The notes: generated by a model from the letters alone, not told the origin. DNA of 64,000 nucleotides from Bacillus infantis NRRL B-14911 (GCF_000473245.1 NC_022524.1:203501-267500); one strand, 5' to 3'. Shown: positions 1 to 8,451, counted from the first letter of the stretch. Numbers and translations: made by a program.

Positions 1-1
1 C

Positions 2-697
2 ATCCTGGGCGGAGACGGGACGGTACATGAATGCATCAATGGATTGGCGCCGCTCGAGGATCGGCCGGCCATCGGCATATTGCCTGGGGGGACTTGCAAT
101 GATTTTTCAAGAACATTGAATATCCCCCAAAATATACGTGATGCAGCACTTGCAATGATCTCAGGAGAAGCAGAGCCGGTTGACATTATGCAGGCGAATG
201 AAGACTACTTTCTCAACTTCTGGGGTATTGGGCTGGTGGCGGAAGCTTCGGAAAATATTAAGGCAGCAGAAAAAAACCTATTCGGGCGGATCAGCTACTT
301 CCTGAGCGCCTTGCGGACGATCAAGGAAATGGAGCCATTCCATGCTTCGCTTATAGTGGATGGAAAGGCCATAGAGGAAGATGCCGTTATGATACTTCTG
401 GCCAATGGCCATTATATTGGCACTAATGCATTGCCTTTTGAGAATCTTGACTATAATGACGGACTGGCTGATTTATTTATTATAAAAGATGCCAATCTTG
501 CTTTAATGAAAGAAGCACTTACAGTAGACAGCATGGAAGCAAACGAGAATATTCTCCATTATAAGGGAAAGGAAATACAAGTAAGCACAGAAAAGAGGAT
601 GGAAGCTGACATGGATGGAGAGGTATATTCAGCGACTCCGTGCCGGATAAGCGTCCATGAAGGACATATGCAAATGATAAAGCCAGGGCAGCCTTAA
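2..697 (+). CDS. Diacylglycerol kinase family lipid kinase (5' end outside window)
   Basis: The reading frame is open from base 2, so the gene starts upstream of the window and the first part of the kinase domain is missing. The visible start shows the nucleotide-binding signature GGDGTVHECING of the DAGK catalytic domain (YegS/BmrU-like lipid kinases), followed by GILPGGTCNDFSR, the usual second glycine-rich motif. The rest, ending in an acidic DMDGE stretch, fits the C-terminal beta-sandwich of this family, which phosphorylates diacylglycerol or related lipids at the membrane. The exact lipid cannot be told. It converges on the next gene and both 3' ends overlap one hairpin. Confidence 0.9.
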   Translation: MLGGDGTVHECINGLAPLEDRPAIGILPGGTCNDFSRTLNIPQNIRDAALAMISGEAEPVDIMQANEDYFLNFWGIGLVAEASENIKAAEKNLFGRISYFLSALRTIKEMEPFHASLIVDGKAIEEDAVMILLANGHYIGTNALPFENLDYNDGLADLFIIKDANLALMKEALTVDSMEANENILHYKGKEIQVSTEKRMEADMDGEVYSATPCRISVHEGHMQMIKPGQP

Positions 698-710
698 GGG
701 CTGTCCTGGC
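682..710. terminator. Bidirectional hairpin between convergent genes
   Basis: Arms GCCAGGGCAGCC and GGCTGTCCTGGC form a 12-bp stem (one G-T pair) around TTAA. The stem overlaps the stop codons of both convergent genes. There is no long T run on either side, so termination strength is uncertain. Confidence 0.6.
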
Positions 711-1338
711 TTATGGTTGTTTCAGGAGGTTCGTTCAGTGCTCCAATTTCTTTCAGGATAAAATAAAATCCGCCTGCCGATACAATGGTAAAGCCCCAAT
801 TCAGGATCTGCCTCAGCACGATTCCCTGGTCAAAGGCATCAACCCCGTATTTTCCAATGAGCCAGACCTTAATGGAGGCAAGAAGAATGAATTTCAGAGC
901 AAAGCCTGCCGTGATCAGGCTGAAGATCATCAGTGTTTTGCTTTTAAAGAAAACTTCCTTCATGCTGCCCCTGTCTTTTCCCTGCAGTTCCATAAAATCG
1001 AGAGTGAAATAGAGGAAGACTGGCTTTTTCAGCACAATCGTCAACAAAAACAGGCAGCCCAGCACGTAAGAATAAATGACGTTATTCCATAGAAGCTGAA
1101 GGGCCGACCCGGCGAGCACATCGATCAGGGTGCCGATCACCAGGTTCACAAGAAGGAACAGGCCGAATAGATTGATTTTTTTAAGCTGAAAGAAGCGGTA
1201 CAGTGTATAGATGATGCCAGGTACGGATGACAGGATCATCGCCAGATAATCACCAAGCACGTCCCGGCCGTAATTCCAAACAACAAGAGGGAGCACAACA
1301 TAAAAGAGAATGTCTGGCACCATTGAATTTTTCTGCAT
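694..1338 (-). CDS. VC0807-type multi-pass membrane protein
   Basis: A 214-residue integral membrane protein with about five or six hydrophobic segments, for example near residues 8-25, 30-47, 55-75, 85-105, 135-160 and 178-198. Overall pattern, length and motifs such as KKPVFLYFT resemble the VC0807 family of uncharacterised bacterial membrane proteins; this is from memory of the family. No catalytic motif is visible. Single gene, convergent with the lipid kinase. Function unknown. Confidence 0.75.
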   Translation of the reverse strand: MQKNSMVPDILFYVVLPLVVWNYGRDVLGDYLAMILSSVPGIIYTLYRFFQLKKINLFGLFLLVNLVIGTLIDVLAGSALQLLWNNVIYSYVLGCLFLLTIVLKKPVFLYFTLDFMELQGKDRGSMKEVFFKSKTLMIFSLITAGFALKFILLASIKVWLIGKYGVDAFDQGIVLRQILNWGFTIVSAGGFYFILKEIGALNEPPETTISQDSP

Positions 1339-1428
1339 TTTTTTCGTTCCTGCCTTTTTTAAAGGTTTCTGTAATTAAGTATTCCCCATAGAAAGTAGAA
1401 CTCCTTTATTTTCTTATAGGAGTATACA

Positions 1429-1454
1429 AAAAAAGAGCCGCTGGGCTCTTTTTT
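1429..1454 (-). terminator. Intrinsic terminator of dps
   Basis: AAAAAAGAGCC, loop GCTG, GGCTCTTTTTT. On the minus strand this is a GC stem followed by a T run, overlapping the dps stop codon. Confidence 0.85.
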
Positions 1455-1884
1455 ATGCTAGGAAGGCTTTCAGCATCCAGATTTTCTTTTCCAGGTCTTC
1501 AATCAGCCCGACGGCAAGGTCTTCTGTGACCGGGTCGTTTTCTTCCTCGGCGAGTCCTGCCAGCTCTTTTAGTTCCGTGCTGATCGTGCTGTAGTCTGAT
1601 ATAAGGGCAGCGACCATTTCTTCTGCGGTTTCTTCACTGCCGTTATCCTTGATAGACGCATGTTCAAGGAACAAGCTCATTGTGGCAATCGGCCTGCTTC
1701 CTGCTGCCAATGCCCGTTCTGCAATTGTATCCACATTCGCTGCTGCTTCATTGTAAAGCTCTTCAAATTTCTCGTGCAGGGTGAAAAATGCAGGTCCTTT
1801 TACAAACCAGTGAAAACGGTGAAGTTTAGTATATAGGACGCTCCAGTTGGCGATTTGTTTATTCAGGCTGTTTGTCAAAGTCAT
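1453..1884 (-). CDS. dps: Dps/MrgA-type DNA-protecting miniferritin
   Basis: A 143-residue ferritin-fold protein of normal Dps length. The N-terminal helix carries [11 protein letters not shown] and the following helix [20 protein letters not shown], which together hold the His, Asp and Glu ligands of the intersubunit ferroxidase centre. Dps proteins form 12-subunit shells that oxidise and store iron with hydrogen peroxide and shield DNA during stress. The start has a strong Shine-Dalgarno (GAGGAGG) upstream. A perfect PerR-type box precedes the promoter, so peroxide induction is likely, as for B. subtilis mrgA. Confidence 0.93.
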   Translation of the reverse strand: MTLTNSLNKQIANWSVLYTKLHRFHWFVKGPAFFTLHEKFEELYNEAAANVDTIAERALAAGSRPIATMSLFLEHASIKDNGSEETAEEMVAALISDYSTISTELKELAGLAEEENDPVTEDLAVGLIEDLEKKIWMLKAFLA

Positions 1885-1916
1885 AGTGATTTCCTCCTCG
1901 TTTTGTCCTTAATTAA

Positions 1917-1944
1917 ATTATATCAAATATTATTTTATAATCAA
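1917..1944 (-). promoter_or_regulatory. Predicted SigA promoter of dps
   Basis: Minus-strand -35 TTGATT (1944-1939), 16-bp spacer, -10 TATAAT (1922-1917), about 33 bp before the start codon. The PerR box lies immediately upstream of the -35. Confidence 0.7.
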
Positions 1945-1951
1945 TACTTAT

Positions 1952-1966
1952 TTATAATAATTATAA
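1952..1966. promoter_or_regulatory. PerR box upstream of dps
   Basis: TTATAATAATTATAA matches the Bacillus Per-box consensus (TTATAATNATTATAA) at every position. PerR is a Fur-family repressor released by peroxide. Position just upstream of the dps -35 fits control of this gene. Confidence 0.85.
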
Positions 1967-1983
1967 ATAAAATATAAGTATAA

Positions 1984-2008
1984 AAAAACGGCCATTAGAG
2001 GGCCGTTT
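1984..2008 (-). terminator. Terminator of the dedA gene
   Basis: AAAACGGCC, 7-base loop, GGCCGTTTT with a T run on the minus strand, directly after the dedA stop codon. Confidence 0.85.
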
Positions 2009-2012
2009 TCAG

Positions 2013-2594
2013 TCAGACGGTTTTTTTCTTTTTGCGCATAATCAGATAGATGATATATACGATGACAATCAAAGCTCCGCCTATAAGTGTCAGCATCCCG
2101 AAGTTCTCTTCAATGAAGGGCCGCGCCTGGGCGCCAAGTACCATAATAAGGGCAGCTTCAAGGAAGAAGCGAGCGCCTCTGCCTATGATGGACCAGATAA
2201 TGAGGGTCCTAAGCTGGACTTTTGTGATGCCGGCAAAAATGGTGAACACTTTATAAGGAATTGGGGTAAAGCCTGCAATAAGGATGGCTACTGGCCCGTA
2301 TTTATTGAAATAGTTCTCGACTTTCTGGATTCTTTCTTCAGAGATGATGTACCGCAAAACAGGGCGGCCCAGTTTTTTACCGATGAACCATCCGAGAATG
2401 GCGCCAAGGACAGATGCCACGGTTGTGATGAACGCATACCAGATGACGCGGTCGGGATTGGAAATGCCCATTGGGATTAATAGTACATCCGGAGGGATAG
2501 GGAAGAAGGATGAGTCGGCAAAGGACACAAAAAACAATCCAAAGATACCATACTCCATAAGCCATTCTTCAATCGAGTGAATCAGTTCTGACAT
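2013..2594 (-). CDS. DedA family membrane protein
   Basis: A 193-residue protein with the DedA (SNARE-associated/VTT) layout: an N-terminal segment FGLFFVSFADSSFFPIPPD, a hydrophobic helix with GWFIGKKLGR, and the GFTPIPYKVFTIFAG motif near residue 105-120, followed by two more membrane segments and a basic KKKKTV tail. DedA proteins act in membrane lipid homeostasis, and recent work links several to undecaprenyl-phosphate or phospholipid translocation; which applies here cannot be decided. Monocistronic, with its own terminator. Confidence 0.88.
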   Translation of the reverse strand: MSELIHSIEEWLMEYGIFGLFFVSFADSSFFPIPPDVLLIPMGISNPDRVIWYAFITTVASVLGAILGWFIGKKLGRPVLRYIISEERIQKVENYFNKYGPVAILIAGFTPIPYKVFTIFAGITKVQLRTLIIWSIIGRGARFFLEAALIMVLGAQARPFIEENFGMLTLIGGALIVIVYIIYLIMRKKKKTV

Positions 2595-2745
2595 AACGGA
2601 TCTCCTTTAGCAGCTTCGTTAAATATCCTCAAGCCCCTTGTACAGAGAGCTTAAGGACAGCACACGAGAAGTATATCATTTACTGTCTGCCAAGTCATGC
2701 AGGAGTCCGATAATTACATTCATTTTCAAAAAAGGCAAAGGGGGA

Positions 2746-3399
2746 TTACCGATGGCCGGCTGATCCGGCATTTCCTGTACCCGACAAGAATAAAAGGGTA
2801 TACATCTGCCTTGCAAGAAGATAAATGAATGCCCCGATCAGGATGGCGAACAGGTCGAGCCAAAGCCCATTCTGGTATTTTTCAGGCTGCTTGAACCAGT
2901 CAAGCGATGTCAAACCCGAGATAAGAGCAGCCGGAACAAGAATGACCACCCAGGGGCTCTGCAGCCATTTCGCTTTATAAGCCTGTGACACAGCTTCATA
3001 CAATACCTCTGCGATCCCTGCAAGGAAGAACACAAGCATATAGGTGGTGAAAAGGTAGCCGGGCTCCAGGCCAAACTCATACTGCGGGTTATAATACACC
3101 ATAGCCTCGTATGATAGGAGATGAAGGGAAGCCGTCAGTAAAATCGTGCTGAAGAGGAACCGGAAAATTTTATAAAAAGGAAAAACGGCTTTCTTCAGCT
3201 CTGAGCTGATTCGCTTTTCATTCCCGAAGCATCTGATCGCTTCCCCGGCGGCTTCCTCCTCGGACCAGCCGAATGCCATCAGCTCTTTTGCATGCTCTTC
3301 AAGATGAGAGGTCATCTCAAGCCTCAGCTCTTCCCGTTCAGAATGGTCCATTGGCAGGCCGTCAACGATATGATCAATATACTGATCGATTGTCTTCAT
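2746..3399 (-). CDS. PadR-partner membrane protein with N-terminal HAAS/permease-prefix-like domain
   Basis: The first 70 residues (MKTIDQYIDHIVDGLPM, then EELRLEMTSHLEEHAKELMAFG and EEAAGEAIRCFG) form the helical domain often found next to PadR regulators (DUF1700/HAAS or permease-prefix type). Residues from about 73 on contain four or five hydrophobic segments. No catalytic motif is seen. The gene overlaps the padR gene by four bases (ATGA), so the two are translationally coupled; such pairs usually sense membrane or envelope state, but the ligand is unknown. Confidence 0.75.
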   Translation of the reverse strand: MKTIDQYIDHIVDGLPMDHSEREELRLEMTSHLEEHAKELMAFGWSEEEAAGEAIRCFGNEKRISSELKKAVFPFYKIFRFLFSTILLTASLHLLSYEAMVYYNPQYEFGLEPGYLFTTYMLVFFLAGIAEVLYEAVSQAYKAKWLQSPWVVILVPAALISGLTSLDWFKQPEKYQNGLWLDLFAILIGAFIYLLARQMYTLLFLSGTGNAGSAGHR

Positions 3400-3722
3400 G
3401 AGTAGCCCTCCGAAAATTTGTGGATCAAATCGCTGATCTTGTTCCAGTTTTTGAGCTTTTTGCCCAATTCTTTGCGGCCGTCTTCGGTGATGCTGTAATA
3501 CTTCCGCCTGCTGGCTTCAAGCTCCTGATGCCAGTAGGAAGTGACAAACCCTTTTGCCTCCAGCCGCTTGAGAGCCGGATATAGAGTTCCTTCATTCATG
3601 CTGTATGCTTCATCGCTTTTTTTGCGGATTTCCTTTGTCATTTCATATCCATAGCTGTCTTTTTCAGAAAGAAGGGATAATAAAAGAATATCGATGCTTC
3701 CTTTTAACAGTTCTTTATCCAC
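3396..3722 (-). CDS. PadR family transcriptional regulator
   Basis: Winged-helix repressor of the short PadR (PadR-s1) type. The core LLKGSIDILLLSLLSEKD, SYGYEMTKEI and NEGTLYPALKRLEAKG gives helices 1-3 and the wing follows at RRKYYSITEDGRKEL. The frame is open further upstream to 3770, but I chose GTG at 3722 because GGAGGT sits seven bases before it and the longer version would start inside the promoter palindrome. It overlaps the downstream membrane-protein gene by ATGA and probably represses this operon. Confidence 0.88.
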   Translation of the reverse strand: MDKELLKGSIDILLLSLLSEKDSYGYEMTKEIRKKSDEAYSMNEGTLYPALKRLEAKGFVTSYWHQELEASRRKYYSITEDGRKELGKKLKNWNKISDLIHKFSEGYS

Positions 3723-3751
3723 GAAGGGTACCTCCAGGTTCATTTGTTTAC

Positions 3752-3780
3752 ATTGTACTTCAATGTACATTGTATTACAA
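3752..3780 (-). promoter_or_regulatory. padR promoter with overlapping palindromic operator
   Basis: Minus-strand -35 TTGTAA (3780-3775), 17-bp spacer, -10 TACAAT (3757-3752). Within spacer and -10 lies the inverted repeat TGTAC-TTCAA-TGTACA (plus strand, about 3754-3769), a typical PadR-like operator. Occlusion of the promoter by the encoded regulator is an inference. Confidence 0.65.
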
Positions 3781-3844
3781 GGTAAAGGGCGAAAGGTAAT
3801 GAAATCAGTTACAATGGGTATAGAGATAACAAAGGAGTTTTTAT

Positions 3845-4702
3845 ATGGAATATTTACTATTTTTATTGCTGGGCGGAGTGATCAGCGTCCTCTCCGGCTT
3901 CTTTGGAGTAGGAGGAGGATTCATCCTGACGCCTGTTCTGCTATTGATCGGGTTTGCGCCCCTTGAGGCGATTGCAACCAGCCTTTTTTTCTCAATAGGC
4001 ACTTCACTGTCAGGTATAGGCGCCCATTTCAGGCTGAAAAATATCCTTTGGAAGGAAGGGGCAATACTCGGGGTGAGCGGTATGCTTGCCACCCAGGCCG
4101 CAAAGCCGCTGGTGCTGTTCCTAAGTGAAAAAGGCCTGGATGCAACCGTTATCCCGGCCTGCTATATTGTACTGCTCTCCTATTTCGCGTTCACTATGTT
4201 CCGGCAGGGAAAAAAGACCGGTGAACAGTCCCGCGAGGGCAGGCCATCCCTGGCTGGAATGCTGCTGATCGGATTTTCAGGCGGTTTTGTCTCTGCCGCT
4301 TTAGGAGTGGGCGGAGGGTTCATCATGGTTCCCCTGTCAATCGCCTTTCTGGGACTGCAGCCGAGAAAGGCAGTGGGGACAAGCCTGTTTGCTGTCCTTC
4401 TGATTGTCAGCACTGGATTCCTGTCGTATGCATCTGCTGTGGAGATCAGTTATCTGACTGCCATCCTGCTTGTTGCCGGCGGCCTTGTCGGATCCCAGGC
4501 CGGCGCATGGCTGACCAATTTTTATAAAAATAAGGACATCAGCCTGCTGCTTTCAGGATTGTATATTGCGACTCTCCTAAGCGTCGTTTTCAAGCTGGTC
4601 CATCACAATCTGATCGGCATTGTCCTGCTGAGCCTATTTATTACTTATTTCTTTTTCCTGTCACTGTCGAAGATCATCAGGAAGAAGGAAGCGGAGGCAT
4701 AG
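3845..4702 (+). CDS. TSUP (TauE/SafE) family anion exporter
   Basis: A 285-residue membrane protein made of two homologous halves, each opening with the TSUP glycine signature: SGFFGVGGGFILTPVLL near residue 16 and AALGVGGGFIMVPLS near residue 147. About eight membrane segments are visible. The family exports sulfite, sulfoacetate or other sulfur/organic anions; substrate unknown. AAAGGAG lies seven bases before the ATG. Divergent from the padR operon and ended by a strong terminator. Confidence 0.88.
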   Translation: MEYLLFLLLGGVISVLSGFFGVGGGFILTPVLLLIGFAPLEAIATSLFFSIGTSLSGIGAHFRLKNILWKEGAILGVSGMLATQAAKPLVLFLSEKGLDATVIPACYIVLLSYFAFTMFRQGKKTGEQSREGRPSLAGMLLIGFSGGFVSAALGVGGGFIMVPLSIAFLGLQPRKAVGTSLFAVLLIVSTGFLSYASAVEISYLTAILLVAGGLVGSQAGAWLTNFYKNKDISLLLSGLYIATLLSVVFKLVHHNLIGIVLLSLFITYFFFLSLSKIIRKKEAEA

Positions 4703-4711
4703 AGGCAGGAG

Positions 4712-4740
4712 GGGAGGGCGCTTTGCCCTCCTCTTTTTTT
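4712..4740 (+). terminator. Terminator after the TSUP gene
   Basis: GGAGGGC, loop GCTTT, GCCCTCC followed by a T run. It ends the TSUP transcript and abuts the convergent argS stop. Confidence 0.85.
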
Positions 4741-6427
4741 ACATTTTCTTTGGCGCCGCAATCCCAAGCAGCCGCAGCCCTTCTTCAAGGACAAGGGATA
4801 CAGCCCGGACCAGGCTGAGTCTTGTCTCAAGCCCCGGCGTATCGTCCAGTATCCGGATCTGCCCATAATATTTATTGAAGCTCTGTGCCACATTGATGAT
4901 ATACTTGGCAATCACTGAAGGCGAATAATGCTTATGGGCTTCTTCAATCTTCCCGGTAAAGAGGCTGAGCTGCTTGAGCAGATCCCAGCTGTAAGGGTCG
5001 CTGAGCCCCTGCTCCATCCTGCCGGCTGTCCCGGCCTTTTGAAGGATGGAGCTTGCCCTTGCATTTGTGTACTGGATATAAGGGCCGGTCTCACCTTCAA
5101 ATGTAAGCATTTCTTCCAGAGAAAAATCAATATGGTTGAGGCGGTCATTTTTCAAGTCGTGAAAAAGGACTGCTCCGATGCCGACAGCGGCAGCGGTTTC
5201 TTCCTTCTGCTCAAGAGAAGGATTCTTGCGGCAGATATTCTCATAAGCAAGCTCGACCGCTTCATTCAGAACATCCTCAAGCAGGACGACCCTGCCTTTC
5301 CTTGTCGACATTTTCTTGCCGTCCTTCAGATAAAGCCCGAAAGGTATATGATGCATATTTTCTGCCCACTGAAAGCCCAGCTTTTTCAGAACAAGCTTCA
5401 GCTGCCTGAAGTGGACGGACTGCTCCTGGCCGACGACATACAGGCTTTCAGAGAAGCGATAGGTTTCTTGCCGAAAGATGGCTGCGGCCAGGTCGCGGGT
5501 TGCATAAAGGGTTGCTCCATCCGATTTTTTGATCAGGCAGGGTGGGAGGCCATGTTCTTCCAAGGTGACCACTGCTGCTCCCTCGGATTGAGTCAGGAGG
5601 TTCCGGGACTGCAGGAGCTCTACGGCTTTTTCCATTTTATCGTTGTAAAAGGCCTCTCCGTTATAGGAATCAAAAGAGATGCCCAAAAGTTCATAGATCC
5701 GGTTGAACTCTTTTAATGATTCTTCCCTGAACCAGCTCCATAGCGCAAAAGCCTCATCATTACCCCGTTCAAGCTCCCGGAACCAGCGGCGCGCTTCGTT
5801 TTCGAGATCAGGATCTTTCTCTGCCTCCTCATGGAAACGGATGTAAAGCTTGAATAGTTCAGCGATCGGCTTTTCTTTTACAGTGCGGGGGGTGCCCCAT
5901 TTCTTATAGGCGGTAATCAGCTTGCCGAATTGGGTTCCCCAATCTCCGAGGTGATTGATCCTGATAACCTCATAGCCGCATTTTTCAGCTATCAGGCTGA
6001 TGCTGTTCCCGATAACGGTTGAACGCAGATGGCCCATTGAAAACGGCTTGGCAATATTGGGGGCTGAGAAATCAATAGTGATAGTCTTTCCTGTGCCTAC
6101 GCTGCTATTGCCGTATAGGGAGCCGGCTTCAAGAAGGGACTGCAGGATCTCCAAGCCAACTTTCTCCTTCGAGAAGAAAATATTCAGGTACGGGCCGTGT
6201 GCTTCTGCCTGGTCAATGAGGCTGTGCTGCAGCTTTCCGGCGGCTTCAGCAGCGATTACTGCCGGGGCCTGCTTCATTTTTTTGGCAAGGGTGAAGCAGG
6301 GAAATGCCAGGTCGCCGTGCGCCGTATTCTTTGGCACTTCAATCAAGCCGGCAAGCTCAGCAGCTGTAAGCCGGTCTTCAAACAGTTCCCAAAGCGCTTC
6401 AGTAAAGATTGCTTTCAGTTTGATCAT
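4739..6427 (-). CDS. argS: Arginyl-tRNA synthetase
   Basis: Class I synthetase charging tRNA-Arg with arginine. The N-terminal Add-1 domain precedes the catalytic fold, with the HIGH-equivalent SAPNIAKPFSMGHLRS near residue 121-136 and the KMSKS-equivalent KMSTRKG near residue 365; the C-terminal anticodon-binding domain ends in YTNARA and YYGQIRIL motifs. I use ATG at 6427, which has AAGGAG nine bases upstream; the open frame extends a dozen codons further with no such site. Length 562 residues is normal. A T-box leader precedes it. Some Bacillus carry two argS genes and this T-box type may be the second, which cannot be checked here. Confidence 0.95.
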   Translation of the reverse strand: MIKLKAIFTEALWELFEDRLTAAELAGLIEVPKNTAHGDLAFPCFTLAKKMKQAPAVIAAEAAGKLQHSLIDQAEAHGPYLNIFFSKEKVGLEILQSLLEAGSLYGNSSVGTGKTITIDFSAPNIAKPFSMGHLRSTVIGNSISLIAEKCGYEVIRINHLGDWGTQFGKLITAYKKWGTPRTVKEKPIAELFKLYIRFHEEAEKDPDLENEARRWFRELERGNDEAFALWSWFREESLKEFNRIYELLGISFDSYNGEAFYNDKMEKAVELLQSRNLLTQSEGAAVVTLEEHGLPPCLIKKSDGATLYATRDLAAAIFRQETYRFSESLYVVGQEQSVHFRQLKLVLKKLGFQWAENMHHIPFGLYLKDGKKMSTRKGRVVLLEDVLNEAVELAYENICRKNPSLEQKEETAAAVGIGAVLFHDLKNDRLNHIDFSLEEMLTFEGETGPYIQYTNARASSILQKAGTAGRMEQGLSDPYSWDLLKQLSLFTGKIEEAHKHYSPSVIAKYIINVAQSFNKYYGQIRILDDTPGLETRLSLVRAVSLVLEEGLRLLGIAAPKKM

Positions 6428-6461
6428 GGGATCTTTCTCCTTCTTGTTGATGTAATTGAAC

Positions 6462-6715
6462 ACAAAAAAGCCCGCCTCTTATAAAAGAGACGAGCCTGTT
6501 ATACCCGCGGTGCCACTCTGATTGTCCATAGGACCTCTTGACATGATAACGGGGGATGGCCCCGGCAGGACCTACTTTGACTTTCGGCCCGGCATCTCCT
6601 AAGTGCGCTTCATAAAAGGGTCCCTGCAGGCTTTCACCATCCCTGCATCGCTTCAGGGGACGGCCCTTTACTACTCTCTTCATCATTGATTGACTATATC
6701 GCTGCGTTGAATATT
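6462..6715 (-). ncRNA. T-box riboswitch leader of argS
   Basis: The minus strand carries the conserved T-box core AGAGTGGCACCGCGGGTA (about 6518-6501), followed by a terminator stem GCTCGTCTCTT...AAGAGGCGGGC and a T run (about 6491-6463). In stem I the sequence GAAG-CGC-ACTT (about 6609-6600) offers CGC as the specifier codon, an arginine codon followed by A as is usual. Uncharged tRNA-Arg would favour the antiterminator and raise argS transcription. Exact ends are approximate. Confidence 0.9.
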
Positions 6716-6721
6716 ACACGT

Positions 6722-6749
6722 ATTATATCCTATTGTATAAAAATTGCAA
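6722..6749 (-). promoter_or_regulatory. Predicted SigA promoter of the argS leader
   Basis: Minus-strand TTGCAA (6749-6744), 16-bp spacer, TATAAT (6727-6722), placed just after the rodA stop codon and immediately upstream of the T-box. Confidence 0.7.
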
Positions 6750-6751
6750 GA

Positions 6752-7924
6752 TTATTGTGAATCGGATGAAAACATATAGGTTTTATGATGGAAGCGGATG
6801 CTGAAGATCAAGCCCATCGCAAACATATTTCCCATCAGCGAGCTTCCGCCATAGCTGATGAAGGGAAGCGGTATCCCTGTGATCGGCAGCAGCTGTATGG
6901 TCATGCCGATATTCTGGAATACATGGAACGTAATCATACTGATGATCCCTGTACAAATATAAGTATTATAAGGATCCTTGGTTTCCATAGCCGTCTTGGT
7001 CAAATGATAGATTAAGAGGAAAAAAAGGCTGATGACGACGCTTGCCCCAAGGAAGCCATATTCCTCTCCGATGACGCTGAAGATGAAATCGGAATGATTA
7101 TCGGGGATATTGACCTGCCTGTCGCCGACCCCTTTCCCTGTTATAAGGCCGGAGCCAATAGCCTGGAGCGAGCGCAGCAGCTGAAGGCCGGCAGACTGCC
7201 CATAGCTCTCGGGATCGAGCCATGAATAGATCCGGTCAAATTGATAAGGATCGACCTTTAAATATTTTTCAATAACGTCAGGCGCCCAAATGACCAGGTA
7301 AAGGACGCTGGCGGCAAAACCGATGCCTGCGCTGTAGATGGGCAGCAGAATCTTCCATGAGATCCCGGAGACGAAGATGATCCCAAGCATGATGGCAATG
7401 ATGACGAGGGCAGTTCCCAAGTCCTGAACAAGGATGAGGCCGAGCGGCAAAGCGGTCACAGCACCAAGCTTGATCAAAAGATAAAAGTCGGTCTTCAGTG
7501 TTTTCTGGACGAATTTCTCGTGATGGGAGGCGATCAGCTTGCTGAGAGCCATGATCAGGAATACTTTAACAAATTCGGATGGCTGTATCGAACCGACGCC
7601 GGGGATGACAAACCAGCTTTTTGCTCCTTTGATTACGGGAGCGATGCTGTCAGGGGCGAGGGCAAGCGCGACAAGCAGGAGTATGCCGAAAGCATAGAGG
7701 ATCCAGGAAAGCTTCCTGAATTGCTCACTGTCGAAATACATGGTCACGCCCGCGATGAAAGCGCCGACGCCATACCAGAAAATCTGCATCAGCAAGAAAT
7801 TTTTATCATATTGCTGTAAGGTTTGGGCGCTGTAGATCGCTGTACAGCTGACTATGGCAAATAACAGCAGCAGAAAGCTCAGCGTCCAGTCGAAGCGGTC
7901 GGAAGGCTTAAGTGAACGATCCAT
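6752..7924 (-). CDS. rodA: RodA-type SEDS peptidoglycan glycosyltransferase
   Basis: A 390-residue SEDS family protein with about ten membrane segments. Family hallmarks are present: GAKSWF and QPSEFVKV in the middle, the large extracellular loop with QLLRSLQAIGSGLITGKG, and the C-terminal ITGIPLPFISYGGSS signature. SEDS proteins polymerise lipid II into glycan strands together with a class B PBP; the similarity looks closer to RodA (elongation) than to FtsW or SpoVE, an inference. I start at ATG 7924, which has AGGGTG upstream; an in-frame GTG lies four codons earlier without a site. Confidence 0.88.
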   Translation of the reverse strand: MDRSLKPSDRFDWTLSFLLLLFAIVSCTAIYSAQTLQQYDKNFLLMQIFWYGVGAFIAGVTMYFDSEQFRKLSWILYAFGILLLVALALAPDSIAPVIKGAKSWFVIPGVGSIQPSEFVKVFLIMALSKLIASHHEKFVQKTLKTDFYLLIKLGAVTALPLGLILVQDLGTALVIIAIMLGIIFVSGISWKILLPIYSAGIGFAASVLYLVIWAPDVIEKYLKVDPYQFDRIYSWLDPESYGQSAGLQLLRSLQAIGSGLITGKGVGDRQVNIPDNHSDFIFSVIGEEYGFLGASVVISLFFLLIYHLTKTAMETKDPYNTYICTGIISMITFHVFQNIGMTIQLLPITGIPLPFISYGGSSLMGNMFAMGLIFSIRFHHKTYMFSSDSQ

Positions 7925-7936
7925 TATAAAATACAC

Positions 7937-8451
7937 CCTGTTTCATTTCGGTTTGGCCATTGTTTATATAATCCGCCCTGCTTCTAATACATCTGCAGGG
8001 GAGGCGGGTGGATTCTGGCGAAAGTCCGGATTAGTTTTTTAATTATAGAAAGCGGCTAATAGTATAGACGTATCTGCCAGGCAGATTGTTTCCTTTAAAG
8101 GATAATTTTTCAAACTTAATAGGAAAAATAGAGTTTTTATGGCGGTCATATTTTTGCTCAATCTGCTGAAGCTTTAATGGCAAATGAATGATCAGCGTCA
8201 TTCTTGCATTGTGAAGTTCACCATAAATTGGAAAGTTACAGCGATTTATATTTTTATTAAAACTAAGAAGTTTTCAATGTTTTTTGCTAAAATAGGGATA
8301 TTGTATCCGGACGGGCATGGCAGCTTAAGCGTGAAGCCAGGCTGTGCACTTTAATAGATCAGAAGATGCATTAAACTTCGACAACTGTTCAGCCCCGCGC
8401 TCCATCGGCTCAGAAATCATCTTTTTTCATTTTTATTCGGAGGTTCTGCTA
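7937..8451. other. 515-bp region between rodA and the next gene
   Basis: No gene is supported here. On the plus strand, a fold closed by CTAAT...ATTAG is followed by a TTTTTT run at about 8008-8041, looking like a terminator with no gene before it. TAAAAT at 8289-8294 could be a -10. A hairpin-prone stretch (8317-8345, arms GCA/CAG/CTT and AAG/CTG/TGC) lies in what would be the leader of the 8452 gene. No known riboswitch was recognised. Confidence 0.4.

Noticed and set aside
7854..8042. 62-codon plus-strand frame opposite the rodA start
   Set aside because: It has no ribosome site and overlaps the rodA coding start in antisense.
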